DNA of 64,000 nt from Mesostigma viride (GCA_009746045.1 RPFO01000253.1:1934888-1998887), one strand, 5' to 3'; positions 1 through 10,010 are shown, counted from the first letter of the stretch. Numbers and translations are program-made. The notes: generated by a model from the sequence alone, not told the origin.

Positions 1-671
1 CGCCACCGGGAAGTGGCGATGAGACAACATCGCCGTCATGTCGCCGAACGTCGCGGGGACGCCGGGCACGAACTCCTTCCCGTCGTCCCACAAGTCTACA
101 TACCCCGTGTCCTTGGGATGCATGCGACCTCGGAAAGGCGCGGCGACGGGGTACTTGGTCGCCCTCGAGTCCCTGTACCCCGCGCAATCGTCCGCCCAAT
201 CGTACTCCTTGTCCGTCGGCTCCCCGTGGACGTACGATATGTTCGAGCCGTACCCCCTGAGATCCGAGAACGTCGTGCCGGGCATCGACACGGACGAGAT
301 CGCGGTGAACGGACACACGATCGACGGAGTGCGAGGGATCACGACGCCGCGTTTCGGGCCCTTCACGTACACCCCCAGCAGCTGGCACAGGAGAGAGCCG
401 TCCGTGTGGTCGTACAGCAGCACGTTGCTGTTGTACACCAACCCGGTGGTGCTGAACGGGATCGGGTAGGCCGCCGCGCACCCGGTGAAGGGGCAGAACG
501 TGACGCTGTTTCCGTTCACGTGCACGACCTCGCGTTTCTCCAGGATCGTGCGGGGGATGACGAGGAGTGCCGATCCCACGGGCGTCACGACGACGTCCCC
601 GTCGGGGGCGAGCATGGCCGGCACGCGATCGTTGATGAGCGGGTTCAACATCGGCTGCACGTGGTTCAACG
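1..671 (-). pseudogene. DUF3179-like viral protein, 3' part, split by LTR element A and running off the window
   Basis: The minus strand is open from 671 to the window edge. The translation contains the blocks VNGNSVTFCPFTGC, TTGLVYNSNVLLYDH and SLLCQLLG, which match the CP(L/F)TG, SGLxYNSxLxxYD and SLWxQLxG blocks of the DUF3179 family, whose biochemical function is unknown. The 5' end (start codon at 2734) lies across the 2-kb LTR element. Removing the element and one copy of the 5-bp target duplication keeps the frame open, so the gene was intact before insertion. The stop codon is outside the window. Family assignment is by motif memory; no profile search was possible. Confidence 0.6.
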
Positions 672-1195
672 TGTTTAAAATATGTATAATGCGTTACTTG
701 GTCAACATGATAATTGACGTAATTCATTAGAATTAATTAACGCATATTGGCAGCACGGCTATGGCATTGCCCTTGCCATCGGGCAGCCATTAGCCTAAAT
801 TGCTACATTGTCACTTGCTAGCAAGGAAAAGGAGAGAGTTCGTGGAGTTGCCAACCCTAAAATCATGCACGGTGGCATGGGGTCGGCACTACCCTTGGCG
901 ACAATCTAACGGCTGGCACAAATGACAGGTCAGCATCACTAGTGGTGTCGAATGCATGCATACGGTGCACATTCTAGAAAGTACTGCGCACAGGTGCAGG
1001 CGCATCATGACGTGGACATAGGTACGGCCACTCTAATTATCGCCACACATATTGCACGCTCAGTGCCGGAATAGGACCATCGGCACTAAATATCTCACTC
1101 GCCACTATATAAAATGTGATGCGATAAGTTGGAATAGCACACGGCTAGACTACCTAGCATAAATACACGGCAAGAGGTGGGCATAACCTCAGACA
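672..1195 (-). repeat. Element A LTR (3' LTR in element orientation)
   Basis: Copy of the 524-bp LTR, TG...CA ended. A TATA-like string (ACTATATAAAATG) occurs near 1105. The C-rich stretch immediately to the right is the polypurine tract read on the minus strand. Confidence 0.92.
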
Positions 1196-2145
1196 CCCCC
1201 CTTGCACAGCTCATGCGTGCTCAAAAGAAACATGACACTCCTTCCTCTCCCCCCTCAATAACTAGGTAGGATAGCCGGGTACAAAACACCCTGGCATACC
1301 CCCCTTACACGGCTAACCATGGTGGGGATAAGGAGGTTCAAACTCAGTACCAGCAAGAAAGATGGGGAATCAGGCACCCCCCCTCAAGGAGAAGGTCCTT
1401 TCAGGTCAACGGCCAACAAAGGACTAGCTCAACTATGACAAAAAACAATGGCCGGCAGGTCATAAATAATCCAAACTGATTATCAACGAAATCTCGACAA
1501 AAGGCGCTCGGCTCATACACCCCCTGGCTCTTGGCTCTAGGCTCCTTGGCTCGGCGGCTCCTGGCTCAGCGGCTCTTACGGGCTCTCCCGGCACTGGGCT
1601 CACGGCACGTGGCTCTCGGGCAGGCACTGGGCGCTCGACATAAAAAGTCGAGTATAATAGTCTAGCGGATCAATGCCGCTTGCCATAGAAGGCGATATCA
1701 GCTCGTAGACTCTGCGAAAATGGGCTTGAATCCTCACGGCTCACTGTGCCAGCAGCGGAATCAGCATCCGGAACAATAAATTTGCTGTCGTCGAAAAAAT
1801 AAAAAAGTTGGCTGTCCCCGCCCAGAACCAAACACGGACTTCAGGCATCCAGCGTCAACGCTTGCACACCATGCACATTGGCAGCTGCGGGTGTGCTCAC
1901 GAATCTGTTTTACGCAAATATATGCAACACACCGAATCCAGGTCTGCTGGCAGCAACGCCAGCGGCACCAAGTGCTAGCTGCGCTGTCCTCGTAAATGGC
2001 TTGGCGGACTACAACGGCCGTGGCCAGACTCGCGCAAAGGCGAAACTCCAACGAAAGTGCCGGCGATGCAGGCACACCTCGTCCTCGAGGTGGGAAGAAA
2101 ATAATGCACTCGCCAGGCAAAGGCTGAAAGACCATGAACCATCAG

Positions 2146-2156
2146 CTCCGATACCA
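2146..2156 (-). other. Primer-binding site of element A
   Basis: Read on the minus strand this is TGGTATCGGAG directly next to the LTR. It matches the initiator-tRNA-Met primer site of plant retrotransposons (TGGTATCAGAG) with one difference. Element B has the identical 11-mer at 50112-50122. Confidence 0.8.
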
Positions 2157-2680
2157 TGTTTAAAATATGTATAATGCGTTACTTGGTCAACATGATAATT
2201 GACGTAATTCATTAGAATTAATTAACGCATATTGGCAGCACGGCTATGGCATTGCCCTTGCCATCGGGCAGCCATTAGCCTAAATTGCTACATTGTCACT
2301 TGCTAGCAAGGAAAAGGAGAGAGTTCGTGGAGTTGCCAACCCTAAAATCATGCACGGTGGCATGGGGTCGGCACTACCCTTGGCGACAATCTAACGGCTG
2401 GCACAAATGACAGGTCAGCATCACTAGTGGTGTCGAATGCATGCATACGGTGCACATTCTAGAAAGTACTGCGCACAGGTGCAGGCGCATCATGACGTGG
2501 ACATAGGTACGGCCACTCTAATTATCGCCACACATATTGCACGCTCAGTGCCGGAATAGGACCATCGGCACTAAATATCTCACTCGCCACTATATAAAAT
2601 GTGATGCGATAAGTTGGAATAGCACACGGCTAGACTACCTAGCATAAATACACGGCAAGAGGTGGGCATAACCTCAGACA
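2157..2680 (-). repeat. Element A LTR (5' LTR in element orientation)
   Basis: Second copy of the 524-bp LTR, ending CCTCAGACA at 2680 and followed by the target duplication CAACG. Confidence 0.92.
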
Positions 2681-2734
2681 CAACGCGACCACGTCTTTCG
2701 GGTTCCCGAACCGTCCGCGGATCAGAGAGTCCAT
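2681..2734 (-). pseudogene. DUF3179-like viral protein, 5' end fragment
   Basis: ATG at 2734-2732 opens a frame that runs to the edge of element A and continues in the same frame into 671-1 if element A and one CAACG copy are removed. The start lies 2 bp after the stop of the upstream minus-strand gene (2737), so the two were probably adjacent genes of one minus-strand series. Confidence 0.6.
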
Positions 2735-2736
2735 TT

Positions 2737-2982
2737 CTAGTATCTGGAAGGAGGAATATTATCGGGCTCGCTCGTCGCCCTCACGAAATCGCAGAACTTG
2801 GAGAACGTCGCGTCGCGGAAGAACGGGAGACCCTGCGCGCTCGCCATCTCGCGAAGGGCGAGATACAAGTTCAAAAGATCGTCGCGGTACTGGCTCTCGA
2901 AGGCGTCGGGCAAGTCGTCGCCGCACGCCAACTCCTCGAGCTCGTTCGACGCGTCGAAACACGGCAACTCCAGCGTGTCCAT
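2737..2982 (-). CDS. Small acidic viral protein, 81 aa, unknown function
   Basis: An ATG at 2982 overlaps the TAA of the next upstream gene (TAATG), typical of tightly packed viral genes. The product is rich in Asp/Glu at its N-terminus (ELEELACGDDLPDAFE) and has no membrane segment or recognised motif. The stop is at 2737-2739. I do not recognise a family. Its reality rests on coding-like codon use and the overlap with neighbours. Confidence 0.5.
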   Translation of the reverse strand: MDTLELPCFDASNELEELACGDDLPDAFESQYRDDLLNLYLALREMASAQGLPFFRDATFSKFCDFVRATSEPDNIPPSRY

Positions 2983-3167
2983 TATTCCGCTACCAATCGG
3001 GTGTACACTGCCGCCAAAAGGGCCACGATCCAAAAGGGCAGCAAGGTCTGTCCCGTGCCGATACCGAACGATAATGGACGCCCGTTCTCCTCGAACATGC
3101 ACCGAGGTCGGAAGACCAACAACACGTAGTTCACGAAGAAATAAACGATCACCGGGAGACCGCGCAT
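2982..3167 (-). CDS. Small membrane protein, 61 aa
   Basis: ATG at 3167. Two hydrophobic segments are visible: residues ~5-20 (VIVYFFVNYVLLVF) and ~42-56 (LLPFWIVALLAAVY). No family recognised. Small two-TM proteins are frequent virion or ER-membrane components of NCLDVs. It overlaps the downstream gene by one base. Confidence 0.5.
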   Translation of the reverse strand: MRGLPVIVYFFVNYVLLVFRPRCMFEENGRPLSFGIGTGQTLLPFWIVALLAAVYTRLVAE

Positions 3168-3212
3168 GTCGACGACCGTACACTAGACACAACCAACAAA
3201 AAAATTGGCTGG

Positions 3213-4018
3213 CTAGTTCATGTACCGCACGCCGCGTATCTCCTCGTCCTTGCGCACGTTCACCATGATGTCGTCCTCTTCCTCATCGAACTTGCGACCC
3301 TTTTTGTGCGCGTCGGCCACCATAGCCGGAGATGTTTCCGTCGCACGCTGCCGGGGATGGACGGGCCGTCCGAAACGAGGCGATCTAACGTCAGCCGCAA
3401 CATCTGTACGAAATCGAACGGGTTCATGCGATGCTTCCTCTGTTTCGTCAACTCGGCGTCCACCTCGTGGTAGAACGCCGAGAATTTGTGGACCATCTGC
3501 TTGTGTTGTTCGGCCCGTTGAGAAAAATGCAAAAAATTTTGTATTCCCGTCAATGCGCTCACGATCATGCTCACTGTCCCGACGTAAATGGTAACGAGAT
3601 CCATTCCGGATTCCGTGTCCGGCACCTTTTTCGCGCTGAACGCCAGCGTCCCCGCCGTGGCCGACAATAAGATCGCGGGGAGACCCAGCAGGTTGTAATA
3701 AAACATGGCTCTCGTCGACGCCATGTCGTGCATCTGGCGGTACGCGACCGCCTTCTGTCCCCACGCGTACACCAACGTCTCGATGTTCGACGTCCACAGA
3801 TGATCCGCCGGCGTCACCCCGCTGCCCTTCGAATCGCTCTCCCCGCGATTCGAGTCGTACATGTGATCACGGATGACGTATTGGTACACGTCCACGTCCG
3901 GCGCGTTCTGCGGATCCACCTTGTTCTTCACGTCCGTCTCGCACGGCGTGTCCGCGTCTCCGATCACGCGCGACGGGATGTGGATGCTCAATCCGGGGAC
4001 GTCATCTCCGCCGCGCAT
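3213..4018 (-). pseudogene. SLATT-type two-TM protein of NCLDV type, frameshifted near its 3' end
   Basis: From the ATG at 4018, residues ~85-215 show the SLATT pattern of NCLDV relatives: WGQKAVAYRQMH, a first membrane segment (YYNLLGLPAILLSATAGTLAF), a second (IYVGTVSMIVSALTGIQNFL), then HFSQRAEQHKQMVHKFSAFY and DRLVSDGPSIP. In bacteria SLATT proteins are predicted pore-forming effectors; in giant viruses the role is unknown. After SIP the reading frame degenerates into Arg-rich sequence and stops at 3260. The neighbouring frame gives a sensible acidic C-terminus (KFDEEEDDIMVNVRKDEEI) ending at 3213. A single indel near 3340-3360 is the simplest explanation. Sequencing error is possible. 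Confidence 0.65.
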
Positions 4019-4047
4019 TTTTCATGCTGTATGGTTCGAAAAAAGTC

Positions 4048-4620
4048 TCATCCCATCGCCCCCTTTTTGTATCGAGATTCCGACTCGTTCGCCTCGACCC
4101 GCGCGCACACGAACAACAGGTCCGACGCGCGATTCATGAACGATTGGATCGACGCGTCGACCCGTCCTTCGTTGTCCGCCGCGAGAAACGCGACCGACCT
4201 CTCGGCGCGGCGACACACGGTCCGCGCCAAGTGCAGGAACGAGTTCGACTCCCCGTTCCCGCCCGGCAGCACGAAATTACGTAACGGCGTCAGGTCCTCG
4301 CTCAGGACGTCGATCCACGTCTCGAGCAGCGGGACGCACTGGCCCTCCGGATCGAATCGGTTACGATGCGGACCGTCGTTCGGTGTCGCGAGGGCGGATC
4401 CGATGTCCAGTAACCGCTTCTGGACGTACGGCAAGATCTCTTGTCGGATCTTCTGATTCTTGCAGTACTGTCTGGCCAATCCGACGGCCGAGTTCAGTTC
4501 GTCGACATCTCCGACGGCCTCCATGGAAGAGTCGAACTTGTCGACGACGACACCCGTGAAGAGTGTCGTTTTGCCGTTGTCGCCGCGCCGCGTGTAAATC
4601 GACATCCTCGACGAGTTCAT
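4048..4620 (-). CDS. ATP:cob(I)alamin adenosyltransferase, PduO type
   Basis: It transfers the adenosyl group of ATP to cob(I)alamin, making adenosylcobalamin. Visible PduO-family blocks: YTRRGDNGKTTLFTG at the N-terminus (ATP-binding loop), DVDELNSAVG, FVLPGGN, then LHLARTVCRRAER and the C-terminal FMNRASDLLFVCAR, which includes the Arg residues of the active site. The length (~190 aa) is usual. I choose the ATG at 4620, because an upstream in-frame ATG at 4656 would overlap the divergent primase start (4641); the ATG at 4605 is also possible. The role fits the cobalamin-dependent ribonucleotide reductase encoded at 26060-28848, which needs this cofactor. No break is visible. Confidence 0.9.
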   Translation of the reverse strand: MNSSRMSIYTRRGDNGKTTLFTGVVVDKFDSSMEAVGDVDELNSAVGLARQYCKNQKIRQEILPYVQKRLLDIGSALATPNDGPHRNRFDPEGQCVPLLETWIDVLSEDLTPLRNFVLPGGNGESNSFLHLARTVCRRAERSVAFLAADNEGRVDASIQSFMNRASDLLFVCARVEANESESRYKKGAMG

Positions 4621-4640
4621 ATTCGTCTCGCGAGAAGAAA

Positions 4641-6083
4641 ATGTCCTCTCTCCCAACGACGACCGGGATGTGGCGAGCCACGGCGGCCACGGCGTGGCTG
4701 AAGGAGAGGGACTGTTTCGTCAAGCCGGGAGAGAAGTACACCCACCTGCTGTTGGACGGGTTCGAGGGCGGCCGAGCGGTCGTCGACCGCGAGGACCTCC
4801 CCGACTTCTACAAACTCGTCGCGAGCGACGCGAAGGCGGGCAGATCCAACTTCATCGTCGAGCAGAAATCGTTCCCCGTGTTCCCCTTCTTCGTGGACCT
4901 GGATTGCGAAGACGATCACGACCTCAGCGACGAAATCCTCCACGAATGGATCCCGCTCGTCCGCGAGGCCGTCAAGGAGACCGTCGTCGAGCGCGAGGAC
5001 ACGGACTACCTGATGGTGATCTGCAGCGCGCCCGTCAAGACGAAGCCGGACGGAAAGGTCAAGGCGGGGTTCCACCTCCATTGGCCCGGCGTGCCCATCA
5101 ACAAGGCGCGGGCGCTCCAATTGCGCGGGTACATCGTGTGCAAACTGCACGAGGCGTTCGGCGAGAGGACGACGGGCAACTCGTGGAACGCGATCGTCGA
5201 CCCGTCGGTCATGATGGACAACGGCCTGCGCATGCTGTTCTCGTTCAAGTGCACGCGATGCACCGCGTGTCCCGGCCCCCTTCGCCAGCTGGAGAAGGAG
5301 TTGGGCGGATGCAAGGGGGGCGGAGGGGTGCCGTGTCCGTGCGCGTTCTGCGACGGCAAGCGCAAGATTCGGAGGGAGTGCCGTTGTCAGTACGGCAGGA
5401 TCCACGAGAGACGGCCGTACACGTACTTGCGCGAGATCGACGCGGACGGTGGCGAGCCGGAAGAGAGCGGAGAGAGGACGGCGCTCGAGCAGCTGTTCAT
5501 GACGTCCGTGCGAACGTACGATGAGGTCATCAAGGAGCCCGTCGACCTCGTCCCGCCGCCGTATTACGACGCGAAACTCGTCGAGCTGCCGGGCGGCGCG
5601 GCGCGGGCCAAACGGGCGGCGACGATCCCCCAGACGCGGACGACGAACCCGGCGCCTCACAACGGGAAGGCTCTTCCCCGCGACGGGAAACTGTACGCCG
5701 CCGTGAAGGAGGCGCTCAAAGGGACGCCGATCAGCAACGTGTTCAAGGAAGGGGAAGGTCAAGCGAGCGTGTACTGGGTGTGGACCCGGTCGCACGTATG
5801 CAAGAACGTCGAGCGCGCGCACAACAACAACAACGTGTGGTTCGAGATCAACCGCCACGGCGCGTTTCAGCGCTGTTTCGACGACGGATGTCGCGGGTTC
5901 CGATCGGAACCGGACCCGATTCCGTACGACGTGTCGGTGCGTCTCTTCTCGACTACGCAGCCGGATTCCACCGCCAGACGGGAGTCCGCCATGACGACGG
6001 CGGCCCTGCGACTCGCGTACATGGTGTCGTACGATCCCACGAAAGCGGCGACCGGTAAAAGAGGGAAAAGTAGGAAGGAGTAG
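4641..6083 (+). CDS. DNA primase, archaeo-eukaryotic (AEP/UL52-like, PrimPol type)
   Basis: It is predicted to make primers for viral DNA replication. The ~481-aa product shows the AEP motifs in order: motif I FPFFVDLDCED (metal-binding D86/D88), motif II GFHLHWPGV (residues ~150), and motif III with AIVDPSVMMDNGLRMLFSFK (~195-215). The region from ~225 to 260 is Cys-rich (CTRCTACPG, CPCAFC, CRC). The C-terminal knuckle HVCKNVERAHNNNNVWFEI...RCFDDGCRGF (~405-445) matches the zinc site of herpesvirus UL52 and PrimPol proteins. There is no helicase domain, unlike D5 primase-helicases. The start lies 20 bp from the divergent adenosyltransferase start; the 3' end overlaps the convergent gene. Intact. 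Confidence 0.85.
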   Translation: MSSLPTTTGMWRATAATAWLKERDCFVKPGEKYTHLLLDGFEGGRAVVDREDLPDFYKLVASDAKAGRSNFIVEQKSFPVFPFFVDLDCEDDHDLSDEILHEWIPLVREAVKETVVEREDTDYLMVICSAPVKTKPDGKVKAGFHLHWPGVPINKARALQLRGYIVCKLHEAFGERTTGNSWNAIVDPSVMMDNGLRMLFSFKCTRCTACPGPLRQLEKELGGCKGGGGVPCPCAFCDGKRKIRRECRCQYGRIHERRPYTYLREIDADGGEPEESGERTALEQLFMTSVRTYDEVIKEPVDLVPPPYYDAKLVELPGGAARAKRAATIPQTRTTNPAPHNGKALPRDGKLYAAVKEALKGTPISNVFKEGEGQASVYWVWTRSHVCKNVERAHNNNNVWFEINRHGAFQRCFDDGCRGFRSEPDPIPYDVSVRLFSTTQPDSTARRESAMTTAALRLAYMVSYDPTKAATGKRGKSRKE

Positions 6084-6768
6084 CGGGGCGGACGATCATG
6101 CCCTTGTCCTCCGTGTCCCCCCGCCTCTTCTCCAAGAGGACGGGGACGCCTCCGGGCACGTAGGCCGCGTTCACGGGCGCGCCGCGAGGCAGGAACAACA
6201 GGTTGTGACTCTCCATGTGTCTCTGATCCGCGTGACTGGGAATGTCTTCGTTGTACTTGATGAACGTGTGAATAAAGTAACTCCCCACGCTCGGGAAATT
6301 CATGTCGGACACTTGTTTAGCGAACCCCTTCCTCTCCAAATAGGGACAACGCAGCAGCGACCGACGCGCGAACGCGAGGCAGTCGTGCGGGTAGAACGTG
6401 GCGCGGCCGATAGGGTCCTTTCCGAGCACGCCGGACAGAACCCTGCCCTTGAACAGCTTGGTCTTGAAAGGCGGCATCCGTACGATCGACACGGTCCTGT
6501 CCCCGTGGACGATCGCGCACACCGTGCGGCCGCCACGTATGCGGACGAGGGCCAAGAGACAGTACATCCCCTTCCGGAATTCCGTCATGACGTAGTTGTC
6601 GTTCCCCAACTCGGCGACGAGGTCCTTCGTCTCGCCCACCACCTTTATAAAGGGCCGAGGCACGTCGGACGCGCGACAAACGGACTCGACCGACCGCAAG
6701 ACGTCGCGCGTCTCGCGAGGAGACGCGTCGCGCGGAACCACCGTCGGCACTTGCAGGGGCGAAGCCAT
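5953..6768 (-). CDS. Nucleotidyltransferase-fold protein (capping enzyme/ligase-like), probably catalytically dead
   Basis: ATG at 6768, 271 codons. Residues ~60-130 read TEFRKGMYCLLALV, then LFKGRVLSGVLGK and YPHDCLAFARRSL..CPYLERK. This resembles the KxDG, F..GTVLDGEL and F.hDCLA..G..V...PY..R progression of mRNA guanylyltransferases and ATP ligases. The catalytic KxDG appears degenerate (RKGMY), so activity is doubtful. Similarity is recalled, not searched. The last ~40 codons run over the 3' end of the primase (131-bp overlap) and look unlike coding sequence, so the original stop may have been lost. Confidence 0.4.
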   Translation of the reverse strand: MASPLQVPTVVPRDASPRETRDVLRSVESVCRASDVPRPFIKVVGETKDLVAELGNDNYVMTEFRKGMYCLLALVRIRGGRTVCAIVHGDRTVSIVRMPPFKTKLFKGRVLSGVLGKDPIGRATFYPHDCLAFARRSLLRCPYLERKGFAKQVSDMNFPSVGSYFIHTFIKYNEDIPSHADQRHMESHNLLFLPRGAPVNAAYVPGGVPVLLEKRRGDTEDKGMIVRPATPSYFSLFYRSPLSWDRTTPCTRVAGPPSSWRTPVWRWNPAA

Positions 6769-6870
6769 ACCAACTTCTCCGTTTTTATTTCGCGTCGTTA
6801 CGCGCGCGTTCGGGGGAGACGAATTGTTACGGGAGCGGGAGAGAGAGAGCGACTCGAGACACCCCTCGAC
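6769..6870. promoter_or_regulatory. Divergent intergenic spacer with TTTATTT motif
   Basis: This 102-bp spacer lies between two divergent viral starts (6768 minus, 6871 plus). It contains GTTTTTATTT at 6780-6789 in otherwise GC-rich sequence. The same T-rich core precedes several other viral starts (26027, 35599, 37081, 31914-31925 on minus), so it is a candidate viral promoter element. Confidence 0.4.
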
Positions 6871-7066
6871 GATGGAACTGTTGGAGCGGTCGCTCGTTCG
6901 GTTTTTCGCGGACGAGCGCAACTTCGACGTGATGTACGGCATCTGCGGACAGAAAGACGCCGAACCCAAGAACGGTCTGGTATCCCTCCGCGTTCTCGAA
7001 TGGCTCGTGACGAACTACGCGAGGATCCACGACGTCGAGTACTTGACGCCGGCCGAGAACCCCTAA
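6871..7066 (+). pseudogene. Conserved NCLDV hypothetical gene, 5' part, split by element A2
   Basis: ATG at 6871. The N-terminal 64 residues (MELLERSLVRFFAD...SLRVLEWLVTNYAR) end at the edge of the 7.5-kb insertion. The rest is at 14568-14942 (YMSYREHLDFYSKK, FDPFARR, TTPGQMNFFRWAI). That combination of a V(L)xWFVTNY-like block with a YKxxLxxYSKKxFDPFxRR and TxGQLNFFxWAI block is one I associate with a small protein widely conserved in phycodna-, mimi- and marseilleviruses, function unknown. The frames of the two halves differ by one base if only a CTA duplication is removed. Confidence 0.7.
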
Positions 7067-7087
7067 GCACACCTGGAATTGTACTAC
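7067..7087 (+). repeat. Left terminal inverted repeat of element A2
   Basis: It starts GCACACCTGG and is the exact complement of 14547-14567. The motif AATTGTAC recurs just inside both ends and next to the internal palindrome (10073-10080, 10351-10358). Confidence 0.85.
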
Positions 7088-7183
7088 ATTTTTCAAATTG
7101 TACTTCAGTTTTGAAAGTTGCATTTTCATGCATTTAAAGTTTCAACTAAAGTCTTTGAGGAAAAAAAAGTTCGTCGGCGGCCG

Positions 7184-7906
7184 GCACACCGACACACCGG
7201 CACACCGGCACACCGGCACACCTCAAATTGCATGTATGCACACACCTTTGCACATGCAATTGTTATCCATGGGATTTATGTAGGTGGATGGGTCATGCAA
7301 GGGTTACCTAGATGCTCATGACACCGTGGCACCGTGGCATCGTGCCACCGTGCCACCGTGCCACCGTGCCACCTCAAAAGTTGCATATAAACACACATAT
7401 TTGCACATACAATGGTTATCCATTGGGATTTATCAAGGGTAATGGGTCATGCAAGGGTTACCTAGACATGCTCATGACACCGTTGCATCGTGGCATCGTG
7501 CCACCGTGCCACCGGCACACCGGCACACCGGCACACCGGCACACCGGCACACCGGCACACCGTTGCACCTCAAATTGCATATAAACACACACCTTTGCAC
7601 ATGCAATTGTTATCCATGGGTTTTATGTAGGTGGATGGGTCATGCAAGGGTTACCTAGATGCTCATGACGTACACCATGGCACCGTGGCATCGTGCCACC
7701 GTGCCACCGTGCCACTGTGCCACCTCAAAAGTTGCATATAAACACACATATTTGCACATACAATGGTTATCCATTGGGATTTATCAAGGGTAATGGGTCA
7801 TGCAAGGGTTACCTAGACATGCTCATGACACTGTGCCACCGTGCCACCGTGCCACCGTGCCACCGTGCCACCGCGCCACCGTGCCACCGTGCCACCTCCA
7901 CAACGG
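7184..7906 (+). repeat. Left subterminal minisatellite block (CACACCGG and GTGCCACC units)
   Basis: Runs of an 8-bp unit GGCACACC (7186-7214, 7513-7560) and of CCACCGTG (7327-7371, 7692-7725, 7832-7895) alternate with two unique ~150-bp blocks. The blocks recur in the order a-b-a-b with a 354-bp period (7217 and 7571; 7372 and 7726), giving a higher-order repeat. Short open frames here are repeat artefacts. Confidence 0.85.
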
Positions 7907-10010
7907 TATGAAAGTGCCAAAAAATGCCCTTATAAGCCCTACATGGAGCAAATTGAGTCCAAACATGCTAGATATTGGTAGGCAGCATGTCCAGGACACC
8001 AGTAGAAGGAATTTGACTTTCCAGAATTTTCCGACATCGGTTGGTCTATTTTTGGCATGTCTATTTTTAGCAACTTTCCAGATTTTAAGGGGAGGGTCCC
8101 ATGGAATTGTATCAAAACTGAAGCCCCCTAATAACTACAGAAATGCAACTGACAACCACTGAATGATGTTTGGGGACCATAAACATGATGTTTGGGCATG
8201 CATACCACCACTTGTTGGGGGTACTACCCGCAGCCATACACCGGCTATGAGCTAAAAATAGAAAAAAACGCTGTCCGGGGCACATCTTGCCCAGACCAGT
8301 GGGAGAACCAGTTGCATGAAAAAAGTAATACCCATATAAAAATGTCATGGGACATGGTTTCTACCTAATTGGATCAACAAAATCAGCACATCCCTTTGAG
8401 TTATTAATTTTTGGGCCAAAAATACGCTTTTTTAGGCGGGGCGCCCCCATACACACTCATAACACATCAATTAGGCCTAAAAAGTAATAGTCGAATTCTG
8501 TCATGACCATAGAAGGCACTACCAAAGTTTGGTGGCATTCTGAGCTCAGCTGTAGCAGTTATTAATTTTGGCAGTTGGCCACCTGTGCAGACGCTAAGGA
8601 AGGCATTAGTGAGTATTAAGGCACACTAACACTTCCTATGCCATCCAAAAGGCTCCTGACCATGCCCAATTCGACCACAATGTACAAGGAGGTGGCTGGG
8701 CACGTCATGTGCCCTTGCCTTACCTTGACACGGGCAACCTGTTGCGTGTGTGCACAACAATGAGGCAGGTAGCTCTACATGCCTAGCCGACACTTCTAAA
8801 GCATATTCCAGGTTTATGGTGTGGGCATCATCCCAAAACCAAGCTCAAACACACCCTAGAAAGCCATATCCACTAATTGCCCAACAAGGGTAACAACAGA
8901 CAGTCCACAGAGAAAGCAGAATTGTCATACATGCTGATTGCCAAGGCTTCTCACCATGGTTACCTTGCCTTGCCAGCATATGAATTAGGGCTCTCCCATT
9001 TTAGTGGGAGAAAGGCCGACAAGACAACCATAACCCCTACCTACGTGCAGTTCCACCCATGCAGTATGCCCCTCAGAAAAACCACTGCCACCTTTCTTTC
9101 CAGCGCAATTGTTTGGCAAGAAAGAAACTCAAGCTTGTGAGCCTCTAACCACAATGAAGCCTCTGCTAAGAAAGGCCGCGTCAATATTCACACAAAACTG
9201 AGTGCTGTTAGCAATCTCCTTCCAAGAAACCACTCAGCAAATCCCTGACAACTTGACGATATGCCACGGTCGCGCTTTGACACGTCCCAGCCATGCAACG
9301 TACATAAAAACCACTGAAAGGTGCCAGGAATCTGGCGATGCGCAGCACGGAATGGCATTATACCTGGCGCTAACTGCACGGAAAAAAGCCGAAAACTTGC
9401 GTTGATAACCCATCAAGGAAGCGAAACATTCATAGGGTCACGTTGATCACACGATCGTACCATTACCGGCATTGTCCTTCGCCCAGCGGCGCAAGAAAGA
9501 ACAACCTTCCATGGAATAATAAGACGCGCATCCCGCGAGCCTGGAGAGTGTCTTACCGATCATGACGGAAATCTTGCCGAAACCCAGCAAATTTTTTAAA
9601 TCTTTACCAATAACAATTTAAACGCATCCTTGACGCTAGGTAAAGCCCATAAAACCTGACAATCACCGCCGCCAGCGTGCATTCTAATTTATTCCTCTCG
9701 ACGAAAACATCAGATTGGACCCCCGTGGCGATGGTCATCAATAAAATCATCGACACTGCAAAAAACGCGAACTCCGCTACGAAGTAGTATCATTTACTCA
9801 TCGTCTTTAAGATTCGCTCAGTTTCTCTGCATTCCGCGAGCTATCTTTTTCTACTCTGCCTGAAAGCACGTCGCCATGGCCAGCTCCGGTAGGGGTGCGC
9901 GCACCGTGCACCACTTTTTCACGGTACGGACGGGTACCGCGAATTTTTCGGCGCCAAAAATATTCGCGCCGGGACCGTCCCCTTAATATAAACAAATCCT
10001 CATAATCGCT
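7907..10010. other. Low-information interior of element A2
   Basis: About 2.1 kb without convincing coding frames, RNA genes or repeats. Base composition shifts from AT-rich (7907-9400) to a mixed stretch with several GC-rich patches (9420-10010). A sequence on the minus strand around 9850-9980 is open for ~60 codons but has no motif. I see no function. Confidence 0.5.

Larger units (their letters stand above)
672..2680 (-). mobile_element. Element A: non-autonomous LTR retrotransposon (TRIM/LARD-like)
   Basis: Two 524-bp direct repeats (672-1195 and 2157-2680) that look identical by eye start TGTTTAAAATATG and end CCTCAGACA, giving canonical TG...CA termini. A 5-bp target duplication CAACG flanks the element (667-671 and 2681-2685). 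The primer-binding site lies left of the right-hand LTR and a polypurine tract complement (C-run from 1196) lies right of the left-hand LTR, so the element reads on the minus strand. The 961-bp interior holds no gag or pol; its short open frames look like chance. Near-identical LTRs imply recent insertion. An autonomous partner is not seen in the window. Confidence 0.93.

Noticed and set aside
1196-2156. Coding gene inside element A
   Set aside because: Open frames of 60-124 codons are unrelated to gag/pol, overlap on both strands and end in the LTR or primer site.
4617-5858. 413-codon minus-strand frame opposite the primase
   Set aside because: Shadow of the GC-rich primase gene; Arg/Val/Leu-rich product without motifs, while the plus strand has all AEP motifs.
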